A DNA stretch of 35,114 nt from a virus (IMGVR_UViG_3300044765_000178:1-35114); one strand, 5' to 3'; positions 14,822 to 22,768 are shown, numbered from the stretch's first letter. The notes: generated by a model from the letters alone, not told the origin. Program-made: numbers and translations.

Positions 14822-15341
14822 GGTGCACGTGATCATGGTCGGCGGTCGCGGGTGGACGCTGCAGCACCCGCAGGCCTGTAGGCCGAACCTGTTCGCCTGT
14901 CCGGTGAGCGCGGCCGCCCAGGGCCTCACGGAGCCGTTGGCGTGCGGGCTCGGCGTGTTCGTGGTCGAGCTCAACGACAAGGCCGAACTGGTGGCCCGTC
15001 GCGAGGCCGAACCGGCGGACCTCATCGCCGAGCCCGGAGAGCTGGCGACCGTCGCACTGCGACAGATCGCCGCCGAGCGGCTGCTGCAGGACGCGAAGTG
15101 GGGCGAGCAGAACCACCCGGACGGCACCGGCGGCAACAAGGTGACCGCGGACCTTGCCCGGCTGGTGTGCCAGCAGGCGGCCGCGGATGGGCGCCTGACG
15201 TGGCGTCAGGTGCTCGACGAGGAAGTGCAAGAGGCGTTCGCCGAGCGGGATCCCGCGCGGCTGCGGGCCGAGCTCGTCCAGGTCGCCGCCGTGGCGGTGG
15301 CGTGGGTCGAGTCGATCGACAGGAGGGGTGATCGTGGCTGA
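14814..15341 (+). CDS. MazG-like nucleotide pyrophosphohydrolase-type protein
   Basis: 175 aa, GTG at 14814. The N-terminal ~70 residues (VHVIMVGGRGWTLQHPQACR, NLFACPVSAAAQ, FVVELNDKAELVARREAEP) resemble an actinobacterial domain I would compare with DUF6085. The C-terminal part (AERLLQDAKWGEQNHPDG, LTWRQVLDEEVQEAFAERD, RLRAELVQVAAVAVAWVES) has the all-helical MazG-like layout with EExxE and ExxD-type acidic positions for metal. Such enzymes hydrolyse nucleoside triphosphates or alarmones. In phages they may tune nucleotide pools. The activity is inferred. Confidence 0.65.
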   Translation: MAEVHVIMVGGRGWTLQHPQACRPNLFACPVSAAAQGLTEPLACGLGVFVVELNDKAELVARREAEPADLIAEPGELATVALRQIAAERLLQDAKWGEQNHPDGTGGNKVTADLARLVCQQAAADGRLTWRQVLDEEVQEAFAERDPARLRAELVQVAAVAVAWVESIDRRGDRG

Positions 15342-15927
15342 GGCGACGATGAGCACGCCGGCGGCCGACGTGGCGCTGCATCCGCTGGTGGCCTTGTGCT
15401 CCAAGCTGCTGGCGCAGTTCTTGACCGGCGAGCGCGGTTGCCCGGGCCGGGAGGCGCGCCGGTCGGGCTGGGTGGACGTGGCCATCTTGGAGCGGTGGCA
15501 GGACGAGTTGGCGGCCCAGGCCGCGGCGTTGGGCGGTGTCGAGCGGGACGTCGACGACGTCGACTGCGGCCAGCTGGACGACACGCCGGCGACGGGCGGC
15601 CAGCTCGTCGAGGTGCCGGTCGATGCCGCGCACCGGCTGTCGCTGGCCGTGCTGATGCCGCCGCACGGGCACACGATCACCGAGAGCCTGCTGGCGGAGA
15701 TCGCCGGCTGGGCCCGGCCGGCGCCGACGGTAGTGCCGCGGCCGACGCGGCGGTGGTTGTCGGACAAGATCGTGACCACCCGAACGCGGTCGGGGATGCC
15801 GTGGCGCGGGCTGCTGCAGGTGGTCGTGACGCCGGAGGGCGATCCGGTGGTGGCCGTACGGAACGCCCTGGTGGTGCTGCCGGTGGCGATGGCCGAAGTG
15901 GGCGGGCAGGCGGTGTCAGATGCCTGA
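15334..15927 (+). CDS. hypothetical protein
   Basis: 197 aa from the GTG at 15334, behind AGGAGGGG. The N-terminal helices (LHPLVALCSKLLAQFLTG) lead to an acidic middle (ERDVDDVDCGQLDD) and a beta-rich C-terminus (LLQVVVTPEGDPVVAVRNAL). No family recognised. It overlaps the MazG-like gene by 8 bases and the next gene by 8. Confidence 0.65.
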   Translation: MAEATMSTPAADVALHPLVALCSKLLAQFLTGERGCPGREARRSGWVDVAILERWQDELAAQAAALGGVERDVDDVDCGQLDDTPATGGQLVEVPVDAAHRLSLAVLMPPHGHTITESLLAEIAGWARPAPTVVPRPTRRWLSDKIVTTRTRSGMPWRGLLQVVVTPEGDPVVAVRNALVVLPVAMAEVGGQAVSDA

Positions 15928-16444
15928 GAGCAAGCCACCGTCCCCGGCGCAGAGCGTGGATCTCGTGACGCTGCTGACCATGTCGGCCGCCAACAGGGTC
16001 GGCCGGGCGCTGGGTGAGTTCGTCCGCGGCTCGTGGGCGGACGCCGGGACGACTACAGCCAAACTGGACAGTCCCGACGATGAGATCTTCCGGCTGCGGC
16101 GGCTGGTCGGCGACGAGGACGTTGACACCCAGTGGAGGGGTCTCAGCCGGTCGGACGTGATCGCTCTGGCCGAGGAGCACTACGCGGCGGCCGAGGCGTT
16201 GCGCGCGGATCGGGCAGCGTTGTGGGAGCTACTGAAGCTGGCGGTCCGGACGTACCGCGAGAACGACGAGTTGGCGCTGGCGGAGTGGCGGCAGGAGTCG
16301 GCGGAGCAGCGGGCGCAGATCGAACGGCTGCAGGCGCAGTGGGTGGTCATGCGCGAGGCGTTCGTGACGTTCCAGGCGGTTCTCACCGGCACCGAGCGGC
16401 GGCTCGCCGAGACGCGTTGGCAGAAGGTGAGCGCCGATGCCTGA
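15920..16444 (+). CDS. helical, coiled-coil protein
   Basis: 174 aa, ATG at 15920. Residues about 80-165 are almost entirely charged heptads (VIALAEEHYAAAEALRADRA, ESAEQRAQIERLQAQW), so a long coiled coil is predicted. The first 60 residues are less ordered. Function unknown. Both ends overlap neighbouring genes by 8 bases. Confidence 0.65.
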   Translation: MPESKPPSPAQSVDLVTLLTMSAANRVGRALGEFVRGSWADAGTTTAKLDSPDDEIFRLRRLVGDEDVDTQWRGLSRSDVIALAEEHYAAAEALRADRAALWELLKLAVRTYRENDELALAEWRQESAEQRAQIERLQAQWVVMREAFVTFQAVLTGTERRLAETRWQKVSADA

Positions 16445-16694
16445 CATGGTGGATGTGGATCCGCACCCGCTGTTCGTGCTCGTGCTGGGCTTCTGCGCCG
16501 TGCTGGTGCTGCTCGGTGTGGTGGGCCACGTCGCCGAGCGGGCCGTCGAGCGCGAGCGCCTGGCGGACGACCTGAGGCCGGACGAACTGGCCGAGCCGGG
16601 CCGGCACTGCGAGGCGACTGGCCGGATCCGAGCGACGACGCTGCTGTTCGTCGAGTACCAACGCGGTCAGCGGGATCGGCTCGGTGGCGGATGA
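16437..16694 (+). CDS. small single-pass membrane protein
   Basis: 85 aa. One N-terminal helix (LFVLVLGFCAVLVLLGVVGH), then a charged cytoplasmic helix (AERAVERERLADDLRPDELA) and a basic tail. It overlaps the next ATG by 4 bases. No function assigned. Confidence 0.6.
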   Translation: MPDMVDVDPHPLFVLVLGFCAVLVLLGVVGHVAERAVERERLADDLRPDELAEPGRHCEATGRIRATTLLFVEYQRGQRDRLGGG

Positions 16695-16936
16695 AGCCGG
16701 CGATGCCTTCGCCTCAGGCGACGTTGGTGCACGAGCGGGACTGTGCCCCCTGCGCCGCGGCCCGCGAGGTCGTCGAGGAGCTCGCCGCGGCGCTGGACCC
16801 GCTCGACAACTGGCCTGATGTCGAGGTCGCACCTGGGCTCACCGTCGAACGGTGGCTTGTGGCCATGGCCGCGGCCGTGCTGCACCGCTACCCGACACCG
16901 CGAGCCAGGGAGGAACCCGATGCCGGACGAGGATGA
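16691..16936 (+). CDS. small protein with CAPC motif
   Basis: 81 aa, ATG in an ATGA overlap. Residues 14-22 read HERDCAPCA, a C-x-x-C pair at a helix start that recalls thioredoxin-like or metal sites. A helix (REVVEELAAALDPL) and a second helix (VERWLVAMAAAVLHRYP) follow. Too short for a thioredoxin. Function unknown. Confidence 0.6.
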   Translation: MKPAMPSPQATLVHERDCAPCAAAREVVEELAAALDPLDNWPDVEVAPGLTVERWLVAMAAAVLHRYPTPRAREEPDAGRG

Positions 16937-17171
16937 CGTCGCCTACGAGTGGGACGACGACTACTACGAGTACTGGAAGGACCCGCTCTACGGCTACGAG
17001 CCGGATCCGGAGCCGGACTACCCGTGTTGCTGGGACGGCTCGGGCCGGTGCTGCAACCCAACGTGGTGGGACCGGCTCCGGTGGGGCGTGCGCCGGCGCC
17101 TGGGCCGCGTGTGGCGCCGGGTGAAGACGGATGACCCGTGGGGCCTGTCCGGCGACGAGGGCCCGTTCTGA
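16920..17171 (+). CDS. small acidic/basic protein with Cys pairs
   Basis: 83 aa from the ATG at 16920, with AGGGAGGA upstream. The N-terminus is very acidic and Tyr-rich (DEDDVAYEWDDDYYEYW). The middle holds CCWDGSGRCC. The C-terminus is Arg/Trp-rich (RWGVRRRLGRVWRRVK), which suits nucleic acid or membrane contact. Such polarity is unusual. No family recognised. Confidence 0.6.
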   Translation: MPDEDDVAYEWDDDYYEYWKDPLYGYEPDPEPDYPCCWDGSGRCCNPTWWDRLRWGVRRRLGRVWRRVKTDDPWGLSGDEGPF

Positions 17172-17178
17172 GCCGCCG

Positions 17179-17430
17179 ATGGCGACCCTGCTGATCGTGG
17201 GCAACTCGGAGGGCTCGCGGCGTTGTGACGCCAAGTGTCATGACGCCGCCGAGTCCGAATGCGACTGCGTGTGCGGGGGCCGCTATCACGGCCGCGGCAC
17301 GGCCGGTGCTCGTGAACTGATCCAGCGCGACGTCACCGACGGCCGGTTCGGTGCCGAGCTGGCGCACATCGCGCAGCACCTGACGACCGAGGCGCTGCAA
17401 GAGGAGCTGTTCGAGAGGAGCGACCCGTGA
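17179..17430 (+). CDS. small Cys-rich protein
   Basis: 83 aa, ATG at 17179. The N-terminus reads TLLIVGNSEGSRRCDAKCHD, followed by ESECDCVCGGRYHGRG, giving C-x3-C and C-x-C-x-C groups plus His, a likely metal site. The same GNSEG...CDAxC...CxCxCGGxxHG pattern is frequent in small proteins of actinomycetes and their mobile elements. Function unknown. The stop overlaps the next GTG. Confidence 0.68.
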   Translation: MATLLIVGNSEGSRRCDAKCHDAAESECDCVCGGRYHGRGTAGARELIQRDVTDGRFGAELAHIAQHLTTEALQEELFERSDP

Positions 17431-18161
17431 CGATCCGCGTGCTGACCAGTCACCTGGTCCCTATGTTGGCCGATCTGCTGCACACCGCGGAGTCCGACGC
17501 TGAGGGCGGCGCGGTCGCCGGCGTGCTGCTGCACTCCGATCAGGGCCCGTTCGGTGTCGAGCCGGGCAAGACCAGCCTGCTGGTGGGGACGAGCACGGAC
17601 ACGACCGTGGTGGGCCACACCTGGACGCAGGCGTCGGGCTCGCTGCCGCCGATGCTGTGGGGCATCGAGGATGTCCGCGCGGTGATCGCGGTGTGCAAGC
17701 CGTTGTTCAAGGCGGAGAAGACCCATGTGACGATCCTCGACCGCGAGGGCGACCGGATCGTGGTGCGTGAGGATCCGAAGCTGTTCGGCGAGGGCTCGGA
17801 GCTGTCGTTTCCGGCAGGCAACCTGAACGACTTCCCTCGCTCCCTGTGGCGCCTGCTGTCCGATGTGCACTTGCGCCCGGCGGTGAAGGGCGACGGCGGC
17901 CAGGTGGTGCCGCCGGCGGCGCGCACGGACTTCTTGCCGCGCCGGCTGACGCCGTTCCTCAAGGTGGCCTCGGCCCGCGGCGAGAACCTCTCGCTCTACA
18001 CCTACCACCAGTTCCTGCCGGTGCTGGTGCAGATCGGCGAGACCTACCGCGGCGCGGTGGTCCCGTCGCGCTGGCCGGAGTCGTTCGGCGGCGGCGAGCC
18101 GGACGCCGACCTGTGGCCGGCGGATCTGCCGCCCATCCCGCCGGCGACCAACGCCGCCTGA
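17427..18161 (+). CDS. sliding-clamp-like protein (DNA polymerase III beta type)
   Basis: 244 aa, GTG in a GTGA overlap. The pattern fits two clamp domains. One has AVAGVLLHSDQGPFGVE with strands to TTVVGHTW, then IEDVRAVIAVCKPLF, THVTILDREGDRIVVRE and SFPAGNLNDFP. The second has RRLTPFLKVASARGENLSLY and HQFLPVLVQIGETYRGAVV, PSRWP, which matches the end of beta clamps (RPVLI...YLYLLMPVR). Bacterial clamps have three domains and ~370 aa, so this would be a shortened form. It would tether host polymerase to phage DNA. Recognised by eye only. Confidence 0.5.
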   Translation: MTIRVLTSHLVPMLADLLHTAESDAEGGAVAGVLLHSDQGPFGVEPGKTSLLVGTSTDTTVVGHTWTQASGSLPPMLWGIEDVRAVIAVCKPLFKAEKTHVTILDREGDRIVVREDPKLFGEGSELSFPAGNLNDFPRSLWRLLSDVHLRPAVKGDGGQVVPPAARTDFLPRRLTPFLKVASARGENLSLYTYHQFLPVLVQIGETYRGAVVPSRWPESFGGGEPDADLWPADLPPIPPATNAA

Positions 18162-18164
18162 CCC

Positions 18165-18202
18165 GCCGGTCCGCGCCCTACTTCCCCGGGGCGCGGGCCG
18201 GC
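18165..18202 (+). terminator. hairpin followed by a pyrimidine-rich tail
   Basis: A 14-bp stem (one G-T pair) formed by 18165-18178 and 18189-18202, followed by TTCCTTCT. It lies in the longest gap of the early operon, between the clamp-like gene and the HNH gene, so it may stop or attenuate transcription. Confidence 0.55.
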
Positions 18203-18229
18203 TTCCTTCTACCCCAAGGGGGTGACCCT

Positions 18230-18889
18230 GTGTCCCGCACGCCTTCATCTGGCCGCCAGCCGGCCGATGTCGCCGTGTCCGGCCGGCAGACCGTTGAGCT
18301 CGCGATGGCCGGTCGGATCGGCTTCTCGTTCCTCGACGAGCCGGAGCGCCTGGCGGCTGTCCGCAAGCTCGCCAGCACCGGCATGAGCGTGGGCGGTATC
18401 GCTGACCGGCTCGGCACGAGCACACGCCAGATCCGGGCCTACCTGCCGCGCCGCACGCCGGCCGAGATGGACGACAGCGAGTCCGCCGCGCGGGCCCGGG
18501 TGCAGCAGCGCTCAGGCGGCGTGTGCGAGCGCTGTGGAGCCCGTGAGGCCGAGTCGTTCAGCCACCGCATCCCGGCCGCGCAGGGCGGCCGCTACACCGC
18601 GGCGAATGGTCTGGACACGTGCGGCGACGGCACGACCGGATGCCACGGCTGGATTGAAGCCAACCCGGCCGAGGCGCGGCGGCACGGCTGGCGGCTGAGC
18701 CCGCGCCAGAAGCCGGAGAAGGTGCCGGCCCTGATCTACCACGGCGGCGCGCTGGTTCGCGTGCTGCTGCACGACGACGGGCAGGAGCCGACCGTGCTGC
18801 GTCGGCTGCCGGCCCGGCACGAGGAGGGCACATGGTCACCCGACTCCACGTCCACTTCGGATCCGCGCCGGTCCCCGGACGGCCGCTGA
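18230..18889 (+). CDS. HTH-HNH nuclease-like protein
   Basis: 219 aa from the GTG at 18230, behind AAGGGGGTG. Residues 40-73 form a helix-turn-helix (LAAVRKLASTGMSVGGIADR, LGTSTRQIRAYL). Residues 97-145 carry an HNH-type zinc fold: C99-x2-C102, His112 (FSHRIPAAQGG), Asn126, C131 and C138-His139. The tail is basic and unstructured. The HTH would bind DNA and place the nuclease. HNH domains in phages support packaging, recombination or homing. No intron or intein was seen around it. Confidence 0.75.
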   Translation: MSRTPSSGRQPADVAVSGRQTVELAMAGRIGFSFLDEPERLAAVRKLASTGMSVGGIADRLGTSTRQIRAYLPRRTPAEMDDSESAARARVQQRSGGVCERCGAREAESFSHRIPAAQGGRYTAANGLDTCGDGTTGCHGWIEANPAEARRHGWRLSPRQKPEKVPALIYHGGALVRVLLHDDGQEPTVLRRLPARHEEGTWSPDSTSTSDPRRSPDGR

Positions 18890-19116
18890 CCGACCGGCGC
18901 CTGTTCGCCCTGTGTCTGGCCGGCCGCGAGCCGGCCGAGCTGCTCGACGACCGACTGCGAGAGGACCTCGTGCACCACCTGCATTGCCTCGGCTGGTCCG
19001 TGGTGGAGATCGCCACGCACACCCGGCTGAGCACGTACACGGCCGGCCGGATCCTGACCCGGCTCGGTCTGGACCACTACCCGGCGCCGCCGGCCGACGT
19101 GCCGGCGGGTGCGTGA
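18832..19116 (+). CDS. small HTH-like protein
   Basis: 94 aa. The ATG at 18832 lies 58 bases inside the 3-prime end of the HNH gene. The C-terminal half reads LREDLVHHLHCLGWSVVEIA and THTRLSTYTAGRILTRLGL, a helix-turn-helix of the sigma-70-region-4 or WhiB-binding style. The GAGGAGG before the start is strong. A DNA-binding regulator is likely, target unknown. Confidence 0.62.
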   Translation: MVTRLHVHFGSAPVPGRPLTDRRLFALCLAGREPAELLDDRLREDLVHHLHCLGWSVVEIATHTRLSTYTAGRILTRLGLDHYPAPPADVPAGA

Positions 19117-20171
19117 TGCCGTTCTTCTTGGTGTCCGACACGCACGCGGACGACCCGATCTGGGAGGTGCTCGGCGGCGGCCGGCTGCCGCAGATCGACG
19201 CGGTGCAGGCCGCGTGGGGCAACCTGATGGCCAAGGCGAGCCTGATCAAGGGCAACGGCTATCTGACGCGCTCGGCGGCGTTGGAAGCCTGCCGCGGCCG
19301 CAAGCGGCTGCTGGACGCGTTGACGCGCTCGGTGCTGGACCGACCGCCGCGGCTGCACCGGCGCGGCGATGAGTGCGAGTGCCTGGCCGGGTCGGAGTGG
19401 ATCGAGGGCTACGAGTACCGCCTGCACGCGTTCCTGCGGAGGAATCCGTCCCGGCGGGAGTACGACCGCAACCGCGCGCAGAAGGCTGATCTGCGCGACA
19501 AGCAGCTGCGCGACCTGGTCTATGCCCGGGACGGTGGCTGCTGCCGCTACTGCCGCAGTGGCCCGCTCAACCCCAAGGCGGCCCGGGCCCGGGATCGCCG
19601 GCGCGTGCTGCAGTTCGACCACGTCGACCCCGACGCGTCGGCCGGGCCGGAGGGCGTCAACTTCGTCACGTCGTGCGCGCGGTGCAACGAGCACAAGGGC
19701 CACCGCACGCCGGACGAGGCCGACATGGTCCTGCTGCCCGTGCCGACCGACGCGGAGCGCGCCGAGTGGGCCGCGCGCCCCGAGGAGGCGCGACGGCTGG
19801 ACCGGCCGACCGCCGATCAACGACAGATCAACGACGAAACACCGACAGATCATCACCGCGACGGCGATCAGGTTGCTGATCCGATCACTGATCCACCGAA
19901 CGGATCATCCACACCAGACACCGACACCGCCGGCGATGACGCACGCCCTGACCAGGTCAACAACGGCGACGATCAACGGCGAGCGAGGCCTGCGCAGGGT
20001 CTGGGATGGGGCGGGCAGCCGGCCCCTGGTCAACACCCTCCAGCCAGCATCCGCGAGCACCCCGACCGGCAGCCGGACCGACCACCCGTCTACCCGGACG
20101 TCTACCACCGCCGGTCCCGATACAGCCCACCGTCCACCCCACCAACCGATTCCCCGGGCGGCAGACCATGA
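19116..20171 (+). CDS. replication initiator-like winged helix fused to HNH nuclease
   Basis: 351 aa, ATG in a TGATG overlap. Residues 1-125 follow the actinophage replisome-organiser pattern: MPFFLVSDTHADDP, AVQAAWGNLMAKASLIKGNG, YLTRSAALEAC, then GYEYRLHAFLRRNPSRREYD. A canonical HNH domain follows: C143-x2-C146, the FDHVDPD strand with Asp168-His169, Asn182, C187-x2-C190 and NEHKG. The last ~125 residues are disordered (Asp/Thr/Pro/Arg-rich). The gene for this tail contains a GATC cluster. It likely starts phage replication by nicking or recruiting host factors (inference). Confidence 0.72.
   Translation: MPFFLVSDTHADDPIWEVLGGGRLPQIDAVQAAWGNLMAKASLIKGNGYLTRSAALEACRGRKRLLDALTRSVLDRPPRLHRRGDECECLAGSEWIEGYEYRLHAFLRRNPSRREYDRNRAQKADLRDKQLRDLVYARDGGCCRYCRSGPLNPKAARARDRRRVLQFDHVDPDASAGPEGVNFVTSCARCNEHKGHRTPDEADMVLLPVPTDAERAEWAARPEEARRLDRPTADQRQINDETPTDHHRDGDQVADPITDPPNGSSTPDTDTAGDDARPDQVNNGDDQRRARPAQGLGWGGQPAPGQHPPASIREHPDRQPDRPPVYPDVYHRRSRYSPPSTPPTDSPGGRP
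19815..19974. other. GATC-rich, lower-GC tract, candidate replication origin
   Basis: Eight GATC sites occur within 92 bases (19815, 19826, 19848, 19866, 19878, 19883, 19890, 19903) and a ninth at 19971, mostly as GATCA. By hand count 19841-19920 is about 56% GC, well below neighbouring DNA. It lies in the disordered C-terminal coding part of the initiator-like gene, as the lambda origin lies inside gene O. Confidence 0.45.
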
Positions 20172-20701
20172 CCCAGACCCAGCGACAGCACGAGCAGTCC
20201 CTCACGTGGATGGCTGACCGGGACCTGGCCCTCACGGTGCCCTGCCCGGACCCGAGGTGTGCGCAGCCGGCCGGGAGCCTGTGCATCCGCGACGGCGGCG
20301 AGCTGCTCGTCGGACCGCCGGCGCACGCCAACCGGCTGCGCGACGCCAGCCGGGCCGCCGGCGAGCGTCGGCCAGCGCCGGCACCGATGCCATCCGAGCG
20401 GGGGCCGGCCGCGATGGAGCCGGCCGAGCTGGACATGCAGAGCCGGCCGTGCAACCACTGCCATGCCCCGATCCTGTGGGCCCGCACGACGGCCGGCCGG
20501 CTGATGCCCGTCGACGCCGAGCCGCACGCCGAGGGCAACGTGCTCCTCACCTCGGCCGGCCGCCATCTGGTCGCCGGCGTGCTCGGCGCGAACCAGGCCG
20601 CCGGCGCACGCGACCGCGGGCAGCGGCTGCACCGACACCACAAGCTCACCTGCCCGCACGCCTCGCGGTGGTGCGGGCCCGACCGACGGAGGCGCAGATG
20701 A
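20168..20701 (+). CDS. double zinc-finger protein
   Basis: 177 aa; the ATG at 20168 is internal to a longer frame that has no coding support upstream. The first finger is CPDPRCAQPAGSLCIRDGG followed by GPPAHANRLRDA, the phage zinc-finger pattern C-x4-C-x7-C...H-x3-R. The second part has PCNHCHAPILWARTTAGRLM and VDAEPHAEGNVLL, and ends in CPHASRWC. Both types are common near replication genes of actinophages. DNA binding is probable. Confidence 0.7.
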   Translation: MTQTQRQHEQSLTWMADRDLALTVPCPDPRCAQPAGSLCIRDGGELLVGPPAHANRLRDASRAAGERRPAPAPMPSERGPAAMEPAELDMQSRPCNHCHAPILWARTTAGRLMPVDAEPHAEGNVLLTSAGRHLVAGVLGANQAAGARDRGQRLHRHHKLTCPHASRWCGPDRRRRR

Positions 20702-21096
20702 CCGCCGACGACCCGACCCCGCAGCAGCTCGTGTCCAACGCGGCGATCCGCGCCGGCGAGACCGCCCGACTGGTGTCGCTCGCCGCGCTGCAGGTGCGAC
20801 CGGTTCCGCAGCTGACCGTCGAGCAGCAGGCGGAGCTGCGCCGTCAGGCCGACCTCGCCGCCAGCGCGCTGCACACGCTCGGCGTGCACCTGCTGCGCGC
20901 GTGGCTGCCGATCGTCGAGGCCGCGATCACCGCAGTGGCCCAGTTTCATCGCGAGTTGGTGGAGGCCGGGCTCGTCGACGACGTCGAGCCGGCCGACCCG
21001 GCGGCGCGGGCGCTGCATCGGCGGCGGCATCGCAACACCGGGCCGCAGCAGCGCCAGCGGGCGCCGCGCCGGATCGATCCCAGGGGGTGTAAGTGA
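20698..21096 (+). CDS. helical hypothetical protein
   Basis: 132 aa, ATG in an ATGA overlap. Four or more helices (QLVSNAAIRAGETARLVSLA, VEQQAELRRQADLAASALHT, VEAAITAVAQFHRELVEA) and an Arg-rich tail. Phages of this kind often carry such a protein between the zinc-finger and zinc-ribbon genes. Function unknown. Confidence 0.65.
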   Translation: MTADDPTPQQLVSNAAIRAGETARLVSLAALQVRPVPQLTVEQQAELRRQADLAASALHTLGVHLLRAWLPIVEAAITAVAQFHRELVEAGLVDDVEPADPAARALHRRRHRNTGPQQRQRAPRRIDPRGCK

Positions 21097-21983
21097 ATCT
21101 CTTCGGCGCGGGCAGCCTGCGCAGCGAGCGGGCCCGGCTGAATCGGCTCGTTCGTGAGCTCACCGAGCGGCGCACGGCCCGAATCATGCGAGACGACCAG
21201 ACCATCACCACGCACACCGGGCCGGCTCTCCTCGAGGAGCTGCGCGCCGCGGTGGCAGTGGGCGGCGAATCGACCGGCATGGGCGCGGCCGAGCCGGGCT
21301 CGAAGCTGCCGCTCGCCCCGAACGCGGCCGACACGCTGGCCATTGTGGAGCGGCGCGTCATCCAGATGCAGCTGCAAGCGAGCAGGGCCGATGGCGTCTC
21401 GATCGAGTCGCGGCTGCAGCTGGTGCAGGGCATCGTGCTCGGCTGGTCGCGGCCCGAGGATGTGGTCTGGGCCTGCGAGCAGCTGCAGCAGGTGGCCGAC
21501 CTAATCGCCGACACGCTCGCGCCGGCGCGCCGGTTCACGTTGCGTCGGCCGTGCCCCTCGTGCGGAGTGCAGGCTGTGGCGCGGCTCGACGACCTCGGCG
21601 AGACGGTGATGGTGCCGGCGTTGACCGTCGACGATCGGCAGGGCGCGCACTGCGCCGCGTGCGGGCTGCGGTGGACGCCGGCGCAGATCGAGCTGCTGGC
21701 GCGCCTGTTCGAGCAGCAGGACCAGGACGCACGCGGGCGGTACGAGCAGGCCCGTGCCGAGCAGGACCCGGTCGAGGCTGAGGCGAACTGGCCGGAGTGG
21801 GAGGAGCTCGACGAGGACACCCGCAAGGCGTGGCGCGAGTGGCAGCCGGACAGCGCGGACGAGGCCGTCGACGGCGAGGTCGAGCCGGCGCCGCAACCCG
21901 TCGACGAGGTGCGGTGCCGGGTGACCGAGCTGATCGCGTCGCAGTGCGCGCACTGCAAGGCGGGCGCACCATCGACGACGTGA
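21093..21983 (+). CDS. zinc-ribbon protein, early operon
   Basis: 296 aa, GTG in a GTGA overlap. The N-terminal half is helical (RSERARLNRLVRELTERRTA, LLEELRAAVAVGG). Residues 155-195 form a zinc ribbon (CPSCGVQAV and HCAACGLRWTP, two C-x2-C knuckles). A long acidic helix and a terminal C-x2-C (CAHCKAG) follow. This layout is recurrent in actinophage early regions without a known role. A DNA- or RNA-polymerase-binding role is possible. Confidence 0.68.
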   Translation: MNLFGAGSLRSERARLNRLVRELTERRTARIMRDDQTITTHTGPALLEELRAAVAVGGESTGMGAAEPGSKLPLAPNAADTLAIVERRVIQMQLQASRADGVSIESRLQLVQGIVLGWSRPEDVVWACEQLQQVADLIADTLAPARRFTLRRPCPSCGVQAVARLDDLGETVMVPALTVDDRQGAHCAACGLRWTPAQIELLARLFEQQDQDARGRYEQARAEQDPVEAEANWPEWEELDEDTRKAWREWQPDSADEAVDGEVEPAPQPVDEVRCRVTELIASQCAHCKAGAPSTT

Positions 21984-22315
21984 CCAGCACCAGGCTCGGG
22001 CAGGCCGACGCCCGCAAACGCGTCGCCGCCGCCTCCGAATACGTTCGCGCCCTCGGCCGCCAAGCTCCGCCCTGGACGCGGAGCGACAACGCCGACGGAA
22101 CCGTGACCTTCACCGCCGCCGACGGCGAGCACCTGTTCACCATCGACGGCATGTGGGCGCGGCCGGTCGCCGACTACATCGACGCCTTCCACCCGCACGT
22201 CGGCGTGGGCATCGGCGAGGTCTTCTGGCAGCTCGGCATCGGCAAGGACCCAATCGACACGGCGGCCGGCGTCGCCGATCGGTTGCTTCGGACTCGGCGT
22301 GTCGACGGGACCTGA
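21980..22315 (+). CDS. hypothetical protein, last gene of the early operon
   Basis: 111 aa, GTG in a GTGA overlap. A helical N-terminus (ADARKRVAAASEYVRALG) leads to strands (GTVTFTAADGEHLFTIDGMW) and a helical end (EVFWQLGIGKDPIDTAAGVA). No family recognised. About 110 bases without a gene follow. Confidence 0.62.
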   Translation: MTSTRLGQADARKRVAAASEYVRALGRQAPPWTRSDNADGTVTFTAADGEHLFTIDGMWARPVADYIDAFHPHVGVGIGEVFWQLGIGKDPIDTAAGVADRLLRTRRVDGT

Positions 22316-22346
22316 TTGGACAATCGCCAGGTCGTGATCACATACT
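22316..22346 (+). promoter_or_regulatory. weak promoter candidate
   Basis: TTGGAC (22316-22321) and CATACT (22341-22346) with a 19-base spacer, including the palindrome GTGATCAC. It lies in the only gap after the early operon and could drive 22428-22697 or the tRNA. Low certainty because the spacer is long. Confidence 0.28.
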
Positions 22347-22427
22347 GACCCCGCTCAGGTGACGTGTGCCCAACGGCCGTCACCGACACCGAAGCCCGGA
22401 CCATCCCGCGCGGGAAATGAGCACCGA

Positions 22428-22697
22428 ATGCCCTACCAGCCCGGCACCGTCACCATCCCGGCCGACGCCTTCGCCAAGAGCGCCACCAACCAGGCCATCG
22501 GCACCATCCGGATGGCCGTCGAGGCCAGCGAGACCGAGGACATGGGCTACGTCGCCCACATCCTCGCGACCCACCTCAACAGCTTGCTCAGGCAGTTGTG
22601 GATCCACGAGGGCGAAAACGCCACCGTCGACGACCTGGTCACGCTGGCCGCCGACAACGGTCTATCGCCCATGGGGTTCCGCGACCCGCGGATCTGA
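22428..22697 (+). CDS. hypothetical helical protein
   Basis: 89 aa; the ATG at 22428 is used because the longer frame lacks coding pattern. Helices TNQAIGTIRMAVEASETED and YVAHILATHLNSLLRQLWIH are followed by a short polar end. A terminator and tRNA follow. Function unknown. Confidence 0.58.
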   Translation: MPYQPGTVTIPADAFAKSATNQAIGTIRMAVEASETEDMGYVAHILATHLNSLLRQLWIHEGENATVDDLVTLAADNGLSPMGFRDPRI

Positions 22698-22723
22698 CGA
22701 GACGCATGGCCTGATCAACAAAC

Positions 22724-22761
22724 CCGAAGCCCCGACCAGCATGAGCTGGCCGGGGCTTCGG
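22724..22761 (+). terminator. terminator-like hairpin before the tRNA
   Basis: A long stem, CCGAAGCCCC and GGGGCTTCGG, extended by CCAGC/GCTGG with a small internal irregularity and an ATGA loop. No T run follows. It isolates the early operon from the tRNA, and may also bound the tRNA precursor. Confidence 0.7.
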
Positions 22762-22768
22762 CATACGC

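Noticed and set aside
18230-18889. Homing endonuclease inside an intron or intein
   Set aside because: No interrupted gene flanks it; the neighbouring genes are complete and the frame is part of an overlapping operon.
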